The notes under the pieces were generated by a model. That model saw only the letters and a list, made by a program, of their open reading frames with translations, searched no databases and was not told where the DNA came from. 54,974 nt of DNA from CAZBBC01 sp964489835 (GTDB lineage: Bacteria; Calditrichota; Calditrichia; JAJRVZ01), in NCBI GenBank assembly GCA_964489835.1, contig CAZBBC010000017.1, positions 1-54,974 on the forward strand, written 5' to 3'. The translations under genes were made by a program, and so were the position numbers. This document shows positions 27,164-36,314 of this stretch, piece after piece. Position 1 is the first letter of the stretch. Every line of letters begins with the position of its first letter.

Positions 27164-27841
27164 TCAACTCTTTTCAAACGAACTTTCGGCAATCTCTTTT
27201 AAGTGACGGCAAGCTTTTCCTATATCTTCTTGTGCAAAAATAGCATGACCGGCGACAAGTACTTCCGCTCCGGCCTTGACGACCTCCGGAACCGTCTGAG
27301 GATTTATTCCTCCATCCACCTCGATCAGGTACCGGAGCTGGTGCTCACGTTTATGCTCGGCAAGGCGTGATATTTTCTCAGAGACGAGCGGTATAAATAC
27401 CTGTCCACCAAATCCAGGATTAACGGTCATCAGTAAAACCAAATCCAGTTCCGGTAAGATCGGTCCAAGGGTCGATAAATCTGTAGCAGGATTCAGAGAT
27501 ACACCCGCTTTTACTCCCAGATCTTTAATCATTTGGATACAGCGGTGAAGATGAGTTTCAGCCTCCTGGTGCACCGTAATGATCTCTGCTCCTGCCCTGG
27601 CAAAGTCTGGGATGTATTTATCAGCATTATAAATCATGAGATGCACATCCAGCGGTAAGTTCGTAATTTTTTTCAAAGTAGATACAATAACGGGACCAAA
27701 GGTTATATTTGGAACAAAATGACCATCCATTATGTCTACATGGATAAAATCAGCGCCATTTTTTTCAACCGCCTTAACTTGTTCTTTTAATCTAAGTAAA
27801 TCAGCCGATAAAACGGAAGGTGCAATTTTAACTTTATTCAT
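27164..27841 (-). CDS. rpe: Ribulose-phosphate 3-epimerase
   Basis: A 225-residue TIM-barrel enzyme of the pentose phosphate pathway. Visible motifs are APSVLSADLLRL, HVDIMDGHFVPNITFGP (metal and catalytic residues), LDVHLMI, LMTVNPGFGGQVF and VDGGINPQT. The length is normal. It sits 27 bases after the PASTA gene in the dnaE-led run. Confidence 0.97.
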   Translation of the reverse strand: MNKVKIAPSVLSADLLRLKEQVKAVEKNGADFIHVDIMDGHFVPNITFGPVIVSTLKKITNLPLDVHLMIYNADKYIPDFARAGAEIITVHQEAETHLHRCIQMIKDLGVKAGVSLNPATDLSTLGPILPELDLVLLMTVNPGFGGQVFIPLVSEKISRLAEHKREHQLRYLIEVDGGINPQTVPEVVKAGAEVLVAGHAIFAQEDIGKACRHLKEIAESSFEKS

Positions 27842-27868
27842 TTTCTAATTTTCTTTTTCGGTTTCAAT

Positions 27869-28612
27869 TTACATTTCTTTACTTACGACCAATACAATCG
27901 TTTCTTCGGGATCGAAGGTCTGCCCTGACGGTAATGATTGTGAGATAACGGTCTCCGGTAAAATATTATCTCTTTCTTCCCAGACAATTTCAGCAATGGT
28001 CAATTTTACCGCATTTAGACGTTCTCTGGCCTCATGTAAACTTTTTCCCACCAGATCGGGAACAATTCCTTCCGCACTTAACTGTCCTAAACTGATAATA
28101 ATATCAATTTTTGAGCCGGATTTTATTTCTTGTCCCTGAGGATACGATTGTCCCATCACTGTTCCTTCATAATACCGGTCTGAATAGACGTAATTTTTTG
28201 ATCCCAGTTTAAGTCCAAAGGTTTCTAAAATTAAAATAGCTTCTCTGGGAGATACACCAAAAAGGTTAGGCATGATAATCGGCTTATCTCCGTTAGAAAC
28301 TGACAGATAAACCCTGCGGCCTTCTTTAACAATTGCATACGGGTAGGGATTTTGCTCAATAACCGTCCCGATTGGATGATGTGTGTCATATAATGAATCT
28401 TTGATAACAACATGAAAACCATGTTCCTCTAGCAGGGATTTGGCTTCACCAACGGACATTTCTATTACATCCGGAAGTTCTGTTTCATCTCCCAAATTAA
28501 CATAGAGTGGCATCACCACTTTATCCATTAGGACCGTAAAAAGAACTAAAGTAATTAAGGCCAAAATAATTTTTGCTAACTTCGATTGTTTTACCCATTC
28601 TAATATTTTCAT
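27869..28612 (-). CDS. Membrane-anchored PASTA-domain protein
   Basis: A 247-residue protein with a short cytosolic N-terminus, one membrane helix (about 13-33) and three extracytoplasmic PASTA domains (about 40-110, 112-180, 183-247). Each has the P-x-L/V-x-G start and the SGSKIDIIIS/EETIVLVVS-type last strand. PASTA domains bind peptidoglycan or muropeptides in Ser/Thr kinases and PBPs; here no kinase or transpeptidase domain is attached. FCB genomes often carry such a gene near rpe. It lies 20 bases after dtd. Confidence 0.88.
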   Translation of the reverse strand: MKILEWVKQSKLAKIILALITLVLFTVLMDKVVMPLYVNLGDETELPDVIEMSVGEAKSLLEEHGFHVVIKDSLYDTHHPIGTVIEQNPYPYAIVKEGRRVYLSVSNGDKPIIMPNLFGVSPREAILILETFGLKLGSKNYVYSDRYYEGTVMGQSYPQGQEIKSGSKIDIIISLGQLSAEGIVPDLVGKSLHEARERLNAVKLTIAEIVWEERDNILPETVISQSLPSGQTFDPEETIVLVVSKEM

Positions 28613-28632
28613 AATACTATATTTATTTTATT

Positions 28633-29079
28633 TCAATTTTCTTTGGAATCGATAATTAAAGTAACCGGTCCTGCATTGATTAATTCTACATCCATCATTG
28701 CTCCAAATACGCCGGTTTCGACATGTAAACCTTTCTGGGTGAGAATCTGATTAAAATAATAATAATAATCTTCAGCTAATTCAGGTTTTGCGGCTTTTAT
28801 GAAACTGGGTCGTCTGCCTTTTCTTGTATCTCCCAGAAGTGTAAATTGAGAGATGGACAGAATTTCTCCGCCAACATCCAAAACAGAGCGATTCATTTTT
28901 CCTTCATTATCTGGAAATATACGCAATTCAGCGCATTTATTTGCAACAAAATCGATATCAGACCTAGCATCGGTACCAGAAACCCCGATTAGCAGAAGCA
29001 ATCCATGTCCGATCTTTCCTTCTATTTTATTATTTACACGGACCGAGGCTGACCGCACCCTTTGAACCACAACTCTCAA
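28633..29079 (-). CDS. dtd: D-aminoacyl-tRNA deacylase
   Basis: A 148-residue homodimeric enzyme that removes D-amino acids (and Gly from tRNA-Ala). The conserved active-site blocks are SQFTLLGDTRKGRRPSF and NAGPVTLIID. The protein begins RVVVQRVRSASV, the family N-terminus, from a TTG at 29079; AAGG within the end of dnaE serves as ribosome binding site. It starts two bases after the dnaE stop. Confidence 0.95.
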   Translation of the reverse strand: MRVVVQRVRSASVRVNNKIEGKIGHGLLLLIGVSGTDARSDIDFVANKCAELRIFPDNEGKMNRSVLDVGGEILSISQFTLLGDTRKGRRPSFIKAAKPELAEDYYYYFNQILTQKGLHVETGVFGAMMDVELINAGPVTLIIDSKEN

Positions 29080-29081
29080 AA

Positions 29082-32000
29082 TTATGAAACCTTAACTTTG
29101 ATATTTTCAAAAGATAATATTTGCTCTAATTTTTCTAACAAGGTGTTAGACATGGCAATCTTTAGATTCTTTGATACCATGTTAATCTCACTTTTTCCAT
29201 TTATGGAAACTCTGAAATAGACCGGGATCTTTCCACGATGCGAAGCCAGTAAATTTTTTAGAAAATTTATCTTTTCATCTGAAATTTTTGTTTTATTAAT
29301 AATGAGTAAAAGTGATTTTGTTAGTTCTCCCGGCACCTGCATAAGATCATAAACTTCTTCACAAATTATTTTTTTAACGGGATCATCTGCTTCAGAATTT
29401 AGACGTCCCTGCATTAGAACAATAGAATCAGTTTTTAGAAAACTCTCAACTTTTGGGTAAACCGAGGCGAAGACAACAGCTTCAAAAACACGATTAATAT
29501 CTTCGATCTTGACAAAGGCCATCATATTATTATTCTTGTCAAGCAAGGTACGAATCTCGGTAATGATACCGGCAATTCTTATCATTGATTTGTCAGTCGG
29601 GGTCTCTCCATTGGACATCGACCAGTCTGTGGAATACAATCTGATGAGGGATTCATACTTTTTCAAGGGATGCCCGGACATATAAAAACCTAAAAATTCC
29701 TTCTCTTTTTGAAGTTTCTCCTGTGCTGACCAGTCGGGTAAATCGGGCAACTTCGGATAGCTGACAATATCATTCACCTCTGAATTAATATTAAAAAGAG
29801 AGTGTTGATTAGTATTAAATTTGCTTTTACTCTGAAAATTCTGACCAAAATCGGTGGCTGTTTCTATACTATGGAAATTTTCAGCACGGTTACCCTCCAG
29901 GGAATCACAGGCCCCGCACTGAATCAAACTCTCAAGTATTTTTTTATTAACCAATCTCAAATCCACTCTCTGGAGCATCTGAAAAATATTAAGATACTTT
30001 CCATCCTTTTCTCGGTTAAAAATGATGGATTCGATGGCTCCCAATCCAACGTTCTTAATGGCTGCCATTCCAAAGGCAATTTTATCTTTTTCAATCGGTT
30101 CAAACTTCGCTTTACTATGATTAACATCAGGTGGGATCACTACGATTCCCATCTTACGGCATTCATCGATTAATAAAACGATCTTATCGGTATTCGAAGC
30201 TTCACTCGACAGATTAGCAGACATGAATTCAGCAGGAAAATTGCTTTTTAGATATGCAGTCTGGTAGGCAATCAGAGCGTAAGCAGCAGCATGTGATTTG
30301 TTAAATCCATAAGAGGCAAATTTTTCAATAAGGTCAGCCACTTCCTGGGCAATTTTTTTATTGATATTATTTTTGATACATCCCTGAATAAATTTATCTT
30401 TTTGGGCCTGCATCTCCTCTTTTTTCTTTTTACCCATGATTCGTCGCATAATATCAGATTCTGCCAGAGAAAAACCACCGAGATCTGAAGTAATGCGCAT
30501 CACCTGCTCCTGATAAACAATAATGCCATATGTTTCTTTTAGAATAGGTTCAAGAACCGGGTGGAGATAAGTCATTTTCTTACGGCCTTTTTTCCTATCA
30601 ATAAAATCATCGATCATGTTCATCGGACCGGGCCGGTAAAGGGCATTCATAGCGATTAGATCTTCTACTTTGTTCGGCTTCAATTTTCTCAGGTATTCCT
30701 GCATGCCGGAACTTTCAAATTGAAAGATACCAATCGTTTGACCACGTCCAAACAATTCATACGTTTTTTCATCATCAAGGGGAATATTACTGATGGAAAA
30801 ATTTTTATCGTGCCTCTCCCTGATCATTTCTTCCGCATTATGGATTACTGTCAGGTTCCGAAGACCAAGAAAATCCATTTTCAGCAATCCGGTAGCCTCG
30901 CACCAACCCATAGCCCATTGAGTAGTCACTTGTTTATCTGAATTCAGACAGAGTGGTACGTAATTGGTAATATCATCCGGGGCAATAAGAATACCTGCAG
31001 CATGCACCGACATATGTCGTGACAATCCCTCCAACGTCTGTGAATATTCAATCAGTTCCTGAATCTTGGAATCTTCATCATCCTTAAGTTTTTTAAGTTC
31101 GGGAACTGTATTAAAAGCTTTGGCCAGGGGCATCGGTTTTGCTTGAACAACCGGTACTTTTTTGGCAATGGCATCTGCCTTGGAAATAGGGATTTTTAAT
31201 ACACGGGAGACATCCCGGATGACACCCCGCGACGCCATTGTCCCAAAAGTAATGATCTGTGCGACATTCTTCTTGCCATATTTTTCTCTTACATATTCTA
31301 TGACTTCATCTCTTCGTTCATAACAAAAATCGATATCAATATCGGGTAATGAGACTCTCTCAGGGTTAAGAAAACGTTCAAAAAGAAGATCATATTTAAT
31401 GGGATCCACATCCGTTATTCCCAGAGCATAAGCAACCAAACTGCCAGCTGCTGAACCTCTACCCAAACCCACCGGAATATTTTTTTGTCGTGCATTATCA
31501 ATAAAGTCCTGAACGATTAAAAAATAACCGGCAAATCCCATGTTTTTGATAACTTCCAGTTCATAACCCAATCGTTTTTCAATTTCTTTATTTAGATTCG
31601 GATACTTTTTCTCCAAGCCGGACCGTGCCAGTTTTTCCAAATATTCATCCGCTGCTACCTTGCCCTCTGAAGCAGGAATCGGAAACTCAGGTAAATATTG
31701 CTGATTAAAATCTATTTCAAGATTTACTTTATCTGCTACCTCCTGCGTACGCTCAACCACATGCGGATATTCTTTAAATAATTGTACCATTTCTTCCGGA
31801 GATTTTAGATACAGCTGATCGGTATTATACCTCATACGATTGGGATCATCCCGGTCTTTACCGGTCTGCAAACAGAGCAAAATGTCGTGCGCATGTGAAT
31901 CTTTCTGATGAAGATAATGAACATCATTCGTGGCAACAACCGGCACACCCATTTCCCGGGCAAGGTCGTATACTTTGGGGTATACTTCAGACTCTTCGGC

Positions 32001-32537
32001 GATCCCGTGATTCTGAATTTCAAAATAGAAGTCGTCTCCGAATAGGTCCAGATAGTACTCGGCCGCCTCAATAGCTGATTGCTTACGACCTCTTCTGAGC
32101 TTATAAGCAATTTCACCTTTCATACAGGCCGTCAAAACAATCAGACCCTCTGAATATTCTTTCAATAATTCTTTGTCAATGCGCGGTCTGTAATAAAATC
32201 CCTGCAGATAGGCATAAGAAGAAAGTTTGATAAGATTTTTATATCCGGTCTCATTTTTTGCTAAAAGAACCAGATGATAGGAATGAGATTCACCTTCTAC
32301 CGGCTTATGCAGTGTCCTTTCCCGGGGGGCAATATAGGCCTCACATCCAATGATCGGTTTGATTCCATTTTTCTTAGCCTGGGTATAAAATTCAAGAGAT
32401 CCAAACATATTTCCATGGTCGGTAATCGCCAGGCTATCCATGCCTTGTCTTTTGGCCTCTTTGACCATTTCATGTATTTTTCCCGCGCCATCCAACAGGC
32501 TGTAATTGGTGTGTGAGTGTAGGTGAACAAATGACAT
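29082..32537 (-). CDS. dnaE: DNA polymerase III subunit alpha
   Basis: An 1151-residue replicative polymerase. The N-terminal PHP domain (HLHSHTNYSLLDG, 4-16) is followed by the polymerase core with the catalytic Asp pair in LPDIDIDF (about residue 395-402) and GLGRGSAAGSLVAY. The fingers region has MDFLGLRNL, and PGPMNMIDDFI marks the thumb/tau-side segment. HhH and C-terminal OB-fold (IAGIITEIR) regions are present. Length is typical. It heads a six-gene minus-strand run ending in the PorV-like gene. The 440-base gap upstream, shared with the divergent DUF1015 gene, should hold its promoter. Confidence 0.97.
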   Translation of the reverse strand: MSFVHLHSHTNYSLLDGAGKIHEMVKEAKRQGMDSLAITDHGNMFGSLEFYTQAKKNGIKPIIGCEAYIAPRERTLHKPVEGESHSYHLVLLAKNETGYKNLIKLSSYAYLQGFYYRPRIDKELLKEYSEGLIVLTACMKGEIAYKLRRGRKQSAIEAAEYYLDLFGDDFYFEIQNHGIAEESEVYPKVYDLAREMGVPVVATNDVHYLHQKDSHAHDILLCLQTGKDRDDPNRMRYNTDQLYLKSPEEMVQLFKEYPHVVERTQEVADKVNLEIDFNQQYLPEFPIPASEGKVAADEYLEKLARSGLEKKYPNLNKEIEKRLGYELEVIKNMGFAGYFLIVQDFIDNARQKNIPVGLGRGSAAGSLVAYALGITDVDPIKYDLLFERFLNPERVSLPDIDIDFCYERRDEVIEYVREKYGKKNVAQIITFGTMASRGVIRDVSRVLKIPISKADAIAKKVPVVQAKPMPLAKAFNTVPELKKLKDDEDSKIQELIEYSQTLEGLSRHMSVHAAGILIAPDDITNYVPLCLNSDKQVTTQWAMGWCEATGLLKMDFLGLRNLTVIHNAEEMIRERHDKNFSISNIPLDDEKTYELFGRGQTIGIFQFESSGMQEYLRKLKPNKVEDLIAMNALYRPGPMNMIDDFIDRKKGRKKMTYLHPVLEPILKETYGIIVYQEQVMRITSDLGGFSLAESDIMRRIMGKKKKEEMQAQKDKFIQGCIKNNINKKIAQEVADLIEKFASYGFNKSHAAAYALIAYQTAYLKSNFPAEFMSANLSSEASNTDKIVLLIDECRKMGIVVIPPDVNHSKAKFEPIEKDKIAFGMAAIKNVGLGAIESIIFNREKDGKYLNIFQMLQRVDLRLVNKKILESLIQCGACDSLEGNRAENFHSIETATDFGQNFQSKSKFNTNQHSLFNINSEVNDIVSYPKLPDLPDWSAQEKLQKEKEFLGFYMSGHPLKKYESLIRLYSTDWSMSNGETPTDKSMIRIAGIITEIRTLLDKNNNMMAFVKIEDINRVFEAVVFASVYPKVESFLKTDSIVLMQGRLNSEADDPVKKIICEEVYDLMQVPGELTKSLLLIINKTKISDEKINFLKNLLASHRGKIPVYFRVSINGKSEINMVSKNLKIAMSNTLLEKLEQILSFENIKVKVS

Positions 32538-32721
32538 TTTAGGTGATAGTCTAGTTTTATAAGTTATTGATATTATTTAACTTGGAATTATTGATTATCT
32601 CTCAGATAATATTAATTTTATTGTTAGAATTTAATGCCACACTGATTTAGAGTCAAAAGGAAATACAAGTTTTTTTACAGTGCTTTTTATACTCTCAAGC
32701 CTTATATTTATATCAAGATTT

Positions 32722-32773
32722 GTCCTTGCAAGGACCTGGGACTCACTCTTGAGTGAGTGACGGCCTCTGGCCG
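32722..32773. repeat. Cluster of three consecutive perfect hairpins
   Basis: Three palindromes in 52 bases: GTCCTTGCAAGGAC (32722-32735), ACTCACTC-TT-GAGTGAGT (32741-32758) and CGGCC-TCT-GGCCG (32761-32773). Each has perfect arms. No T tract follows, so they do not look like simple terminators. Confidence 0.75.
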
Positions 32774-32798
32774 GTTAAATTAGAATATATAAAAAGAT

Positions 32799-32915
32799 TT
32801 AACCATGAAGCGCACGAAGTACACGAAGCTTTTAAATATTAATATAATCTATATGCTAACATCGCTCTATATAAAAGATTAGTCAATATAAGATCTTCGT
32901 GATCTTCATGGTTAA
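32799..32915. repeat. CACGAAG-family inverted repeat, copy 2
   Basis: The left arm has AACCATGAAG (32801-32810) followed by CACGAAG units; the right arm has CTTCGTG and a perfect CTTCATGGTT (32904-32913). The AT-rich middle has no coding potential. Related tracts are at 19527-19557 and 52074-52108. Confidence 0.7.
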
Positions 32916-32977
32916 TATTTAGATCAACACGGTATGGTTATTTTTCACCTTACCATTTAAGTTTTAAGGAGTGAAAA

Positions 32978-34225
32978 ATGGCAGTTGTCAGGCCTTTTCG
33001 GGGTTTACGCCCCAAACCGGATTTTGCCGAGAAAATTGCTGCACCACCTTATGATGTGATTAATAGTGACGAAGCCCGCCAATTATCCACGGGGAATCCG
33101 TATTCATTTTTGCACATAAATAAACCGGAAATCGATTTACCGCCAGATACCGATCTATACGATCCTGCTGTATATGCGAAGGGTGCGGAGAATCTCAAAA
33201 AATTCATCAATGAAAAGATATTGTTACAGGATGAAAAACCAGCATTTTATTTATATCGTCAGAAAATGGATTTACATGAACAAACCGGTCTTGTTGCCTG
33301 TGTCTCTACTGATGAATATAAACGGGATAAAATCAAGAAACATGAGTTGACACGTCTCGAGAAAGAAGACGACCGTTTAAATCATATTTTATCATTAAAA
33401 GCACAAACCGGTCCGGTTTTTTTAACCTACCGGTCTACTGCATCGATCAATGGTCTTGTGGAAGAAATATCAGATCAAGAACCTGTATACGACTTCAAAA
33501 CAAACGATTGTATTCAGCATACCTTTTGGGTAGTCTCCAATCAAAGTTTTATACACAGGATTGAAAAAGAATTTTCGGACATCGAGGTCCTCTATATTGC
33601 AGATGGACATCACCGCTCAGCTGCTGCGACGAGAGCCAGTGAGGTCTTGAGTAAAAAAAATCCACAACATACAGGCAATGAAGAATATAACTATTTTCTT
33701 TCTGTTCTTTTTCCCCATGATCAGATGTACATTATGGACTATAATCGAGTGGTAAAAGATCTTAACGGTTTAAACGCAGAGGAATTTTTAGAAAAACTCA
33801 GAAAGAAGTTCTTAGTGCGCGAATTTGCACGTTCAGAGGGCTACAAGCCAAAATTGAGACATGATTTTGGTATGTACCTGCATGGCATGTGGTATCGGCT
33901 TTCCGCGATTCCCGGCACCTGGAAGGATAACCATCCGACACAGAGACTGGATGTTAGTATTTTGTATGAGAATCTGCTAAAACCAATCTTGAATATAGGC
34001 GATCCCCGAAAAGATAAGCGTATTGATTTTATTGGAGGTATACGAGGCATTGAGGGACTGGAAGCACGGGTTGATACCGGTGAAATGGCAGTAGCATTTT
34101 CTCTCTATCCAACCAGTATCGAAGATCTTCTGGCGACCGCCGACGCCGGAGAGATTATGCCCCCAAAATCTACGTGGTTTGAGCCCAAATTGCGCAGCGG
34201 ATTAATTACACATCTGCTGGAGTGA
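32978..34225 (+). CDS. DUF1015 family protein
   Basis: A 415-residue protein of DUF1015, a family of unknown function broadly present in anaerobes. The N-terminal RPFRGLRPKPDFAEKIAAPP plus YDVIN, and the central YIADGHHRSAAA, are the family signatures; the latter resembles a ParB/Srx-type active loop. It has a strong ribosome binding site (AAGGAG, six bases before ATG 32978). It stands alone on the plus strand, flanked by repeats and by the oppositely oriented receiver remnant. Confidence 0.88.
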   Translation: MAVVRPFRGLRPKPDFAEKIAAPPYDVINSDEARQLSTGNPYSFLHINKPEIDLPPDTDLYDPAVYAKGAENLKKFINEKILLQDEKPAFYLYRQKMDLHEQTGLVACVSTDEYKRDKIKKHELTRLEKEDDRLNHILSLKAQTGPVFLTYRSTASINGLVEEISDQEPVYDFKTNDCIQHTFWVVSNQSFIHRIEKEFSDIEVLYIADGHHRSAAATRASEVLSKKNPQHTGNEEYNYFLSVLFPHDQMYIMDYNRVVKDLNGLNAEEFLEKLRKKFLVREFARSEGYKPKLRHDFGMYLHGMWYRLSAIPGTWKDNHPTQRLDVSILYENLLKPILNIGDPRKDKRIDFIGGIRGIEGLEARVDTGEMAVAFSLYPTSIEDLLATADAGEIMPPKSTWFEPKLRSGLITHLLE

Positions 34226-34280
34226 CACATTTAAAGGCCAAATCTTTCAATCATTGAGTATAAGCGCCGTCGCGTTATCC

Positions 34281-34400
34281 CTAATTCAGAGCCTCCACAC
34301 CGGAAAAAGCCATTTCTATATGATAGTCATCCATTTCGGGCGCTATTTTAATGATCTTGCACATGGGCTGTTCATTATCTACAACTAGAATTTTTGCCAT
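34281..34400 (-). pseudogene. Truncated response-regulator receiver remnant (39 residues)
   Basis: A short reading frame, ATG 34400 to TAG 34281, encodes a clear CheY-like beginning: MAKILVVDNEQPM, then IEMAFSGVEALN, equal to the first beta-alpha-beta of a receiver domain. The frame stops before the phospho-acceptor Asp, and the following bases do not continue the fold in any frame I checked. It starts 14 bases after the TPR gene. A functional mini-protein is possible but a decayed gene is more likely. Confidence 0.72.
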
Positions 34401-34414
34401 AATATCGGGAGATT

Positions 34415-35563
34415 TTACTTCAGGATTGCACGCAGCAGGATTAAAAAACCTTTTTTTACATTTTTTATCAATGCCAGATTATTAGAAGCTTCCCGGTAAT
34501 TTTCATTCAATGCGACAGCTTGTTCAATCTCTCTTACAGACTGAAGAAACAGATGACGACATTGGATGATATGAATAATTCCCATTTCATTCCAATAATC
34601 GGCAAAATTTTGCCGTTTGGGAGCCAATCTTCGAATACGGTTCTCATAGGAATCGAGCTCCTTAAAATCCAGCTCCCGGCCACTATACATAAATTTAAGA
34701 TAAAAAGACTCGATCAATACATCTATCTTGATATGCGTAATAAGTTTTAGCTGGATATTTCTCAGACTATCCAGGATTTCCTCCAGATTACCATCCGAGA
34801 TTTTTTGTAATGTTAATTCAAAGGAATTTTTCCAGTGTGATTCTATGTATCTGTCTAAATTGTTCAATATTTTGATATAGCGTATCACCCGTGAAGGTAC
34901 GATCGCTTTTTCCGTTTCAGTAGATCCTTCCAGGGTACTCAGAAACAAGACGACACCTAAATTAAAGTTAGCTTCATCAAAATCAGGTTTCTTCTTAATC
35001 GTTTCCTGAAGTATCTGTGATGCTTTTTCATAATCATTGGCAAAGGTCAAAGCTACTCCCATGCCATTTAATAAATCCGGAAAATTAGATTCAATTTGTA
35101 ATCCCTTTTCAAATATTTCAACGGCATCCTGATACTGCCCTTTCTTGAGATAGCATTTGCCCAGCTGGACATAGGTAGAAATAAAACTATCCTGCAATTG
35201 AATGGCCTGCTCAAAATTTTCAATCGCTTCGCTTAAAATATTCCTGTAATAAAACAATAAACCTAGTTTAAAGTGGGCTTGGTATTTCTTAAGCGGTCGA
35301 ATCTTTTCATGTATATTAAACAGTAAATTGACCTCATCGATCATATCTTTATGAAATTCGGAAGCAATGGATTTTAGGTATTTTATTTCAGAAGAGGTAT
35401 TATCCGGTTCTCTTGTCGGGAAGGGCAGTTGTTGAGAAGTGATGAATCGCCCTTTTTCGAAGATTTCACTGACGACTACTTGTTTCTCAGGAACGCTGCC
35501 GGTATGAACATTAAACTCTCTCGTATCAAGATGGATTTTACTATGAAAGGCAATGCTTTTCAC
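34415..35563 (-). CDS. Cytoplasmic TPR protein next to receiver-domain genes
   Basis: A 382-residue protein without signal peptide. At least three TPR units are visible from about residue 100 to 215: YQAHFKLGLLFYYRN, YVQLGKCYLKKGQYQDAVE, DLLNGMGVALTFANDYEKA and NFNLGVVLFL. One more may lie near the C-terminus (YREASNNLALI). The N-terminal 60 residues are unassigned. The start is set at GTG 35563, which has GGGGAG six bases upstream; the 12 codons before it begin with TTG and lack a site. Flanked by a receiver-domain gene upstream and a receiver remnant downstream, it may be part of a signalling output; no partner is evident. Confidence 0.72.
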   Translation of the reverse strand: MKSIAFHSKIHLDTREFNVHTGSVPEKQVVVSEIFEKGRFITSQQLPFPTREPDNTSSEIKYLKSIASEFHKDMIDEVNLLFNIHEKIRPLKKYQAHFKLGLLFYYRNILSEAIENFEQAIQLQDSFISTYVQLGKCYLKKGQYQDAVEIFEKGLQIESNFPDLLNGMGVALTFANDYEKASQILQETIKKKPDFDEANFNLGVVLFLSTLEGSTETEKAIVPSRVIRYIKILNNLDRYIESHWKNSFELTLQKISDGNLEEILDSLRNIQLKLITHIKIDVLIESFYLKFMYSGRELDFKELDSYENRIRRLAPKRQNFADYWNEMGIIHIIQCRHLFLQSVREIEQAVALNENYREASNNLALIKNVKKGFLILLRAILK

Positions 35564-35760
35564 GGAGATCTCCCCTAAGATTAGCTTAGAATTTATCAAC
35601 CTATTGTATAAGATTCAACCCATTTGTACTTTGAGAAGAATCCCATCGCCCTTTGGATTTTATCAACCACGCATTAAAAAAAGAATAAAAAATAATATAT
35701 GGGGTAATCTGTCAGGTGAAACCGGGAGCTGCCCGGAGGTATTACTAAAGTTTCAGAACC

Positions 35761-36132
35761 TCAGGCAAGGAGGCGATCAACTTTATAGCGAAAAACATCG
35801 GCATCAAAGGGTTTAAAAATATAATCATCCGCCTCATTTAAAATCGAATGATTTTTTTGTCCATCTTCATCTAAAAACATGTACATGAGAATTATTTTAA
35901 CACCAGGATTAGAGGATTTTATTACCTGCAGATTATGTTGAAGATTTTGATAGGCCATATCAAGGTCAGTTACCAGCAATTTAATTCTGTATTTTGTAAT
36001 ATATGTTCTTAATTTTGATGGATCATCAATAATATAGACAGGATAAACATCTTCCAGAAACAGACGGATACTATCTGCTAAATCGCGATCATTTTCCAAT
36101 ATTAATACTGCATTTGCTGATTTATTTACCAT
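35761..36132 (-). CDS. Stand-alone response-regulator receiver-like protein
   Basis: About 123 residues forming one receiver domain: AVLILENDRDLADSI (first strand with an E-N-D in place of the usual D-D pair), phospho-acceptor D56 in LVTDLDM, and the conserved Lys in DDYIFKPFD. No output domain is attached. The start is uncertain: ATG 36132 or 36138 gives a domain-length protein, while the frame continues back to ATG 36225 with 31 unlikely Cys-rich residues. None has a good ribosome binding site. No histidine kinase is in the window. Confidence 0.75.
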   Translation of the reverse strand: MVNKSANAVLILENDRDLADSIRLFLEDVYPVYIIDDPSKLRTYITKYRIKLLVTDLDMAYQNLQHNLQVIKSSNPGVKIILMYMFLDEDGQKNHSILNEADDYIFKPFDADVFRYKVDRLLA

Positions 36133-36314
36133 TCCCATAACAAAAAAGACGTACAAAATATATGCCATACTTAAAATTTCAGATTTTCCCGTGCAATAAC
36201 AACAAATTTCCATAATATTACACAATCTTAGTCAGAGATGATGACCTGTTTGGGAACTAAGTATATATTTTATGGGAATGGTGTTGAATAAAATTCTCAG
36301 AAATAGGAAATTTA

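Larger units (their letters stand above)
32538..32977. other. 440-base intergenic region, dnaE / DUF1015 divergent promoter region
   Basis: No gene seen. It contains a cluster of three hairpins (32722-32773) and a CACGAAG-family inverted repeat (32799-32915), both listed separately. The last 60 bases carry the ribosome binding site of the DUF1015 gene (AAGGAG at 32966-32971, six bases before ATG). Promoters for dnaE and for the DUF1015 gene are expected here but I could not pick them out with confidence. Confidence 0.6.

Noticed and set aside
36133..36225. N-terminal extension of the receiver protein to ATG 36225
   Set aside because: The added 31 residues are Cys/Tyr-rich and unlike any receiver N-terminus; the domain is complete from 36132.
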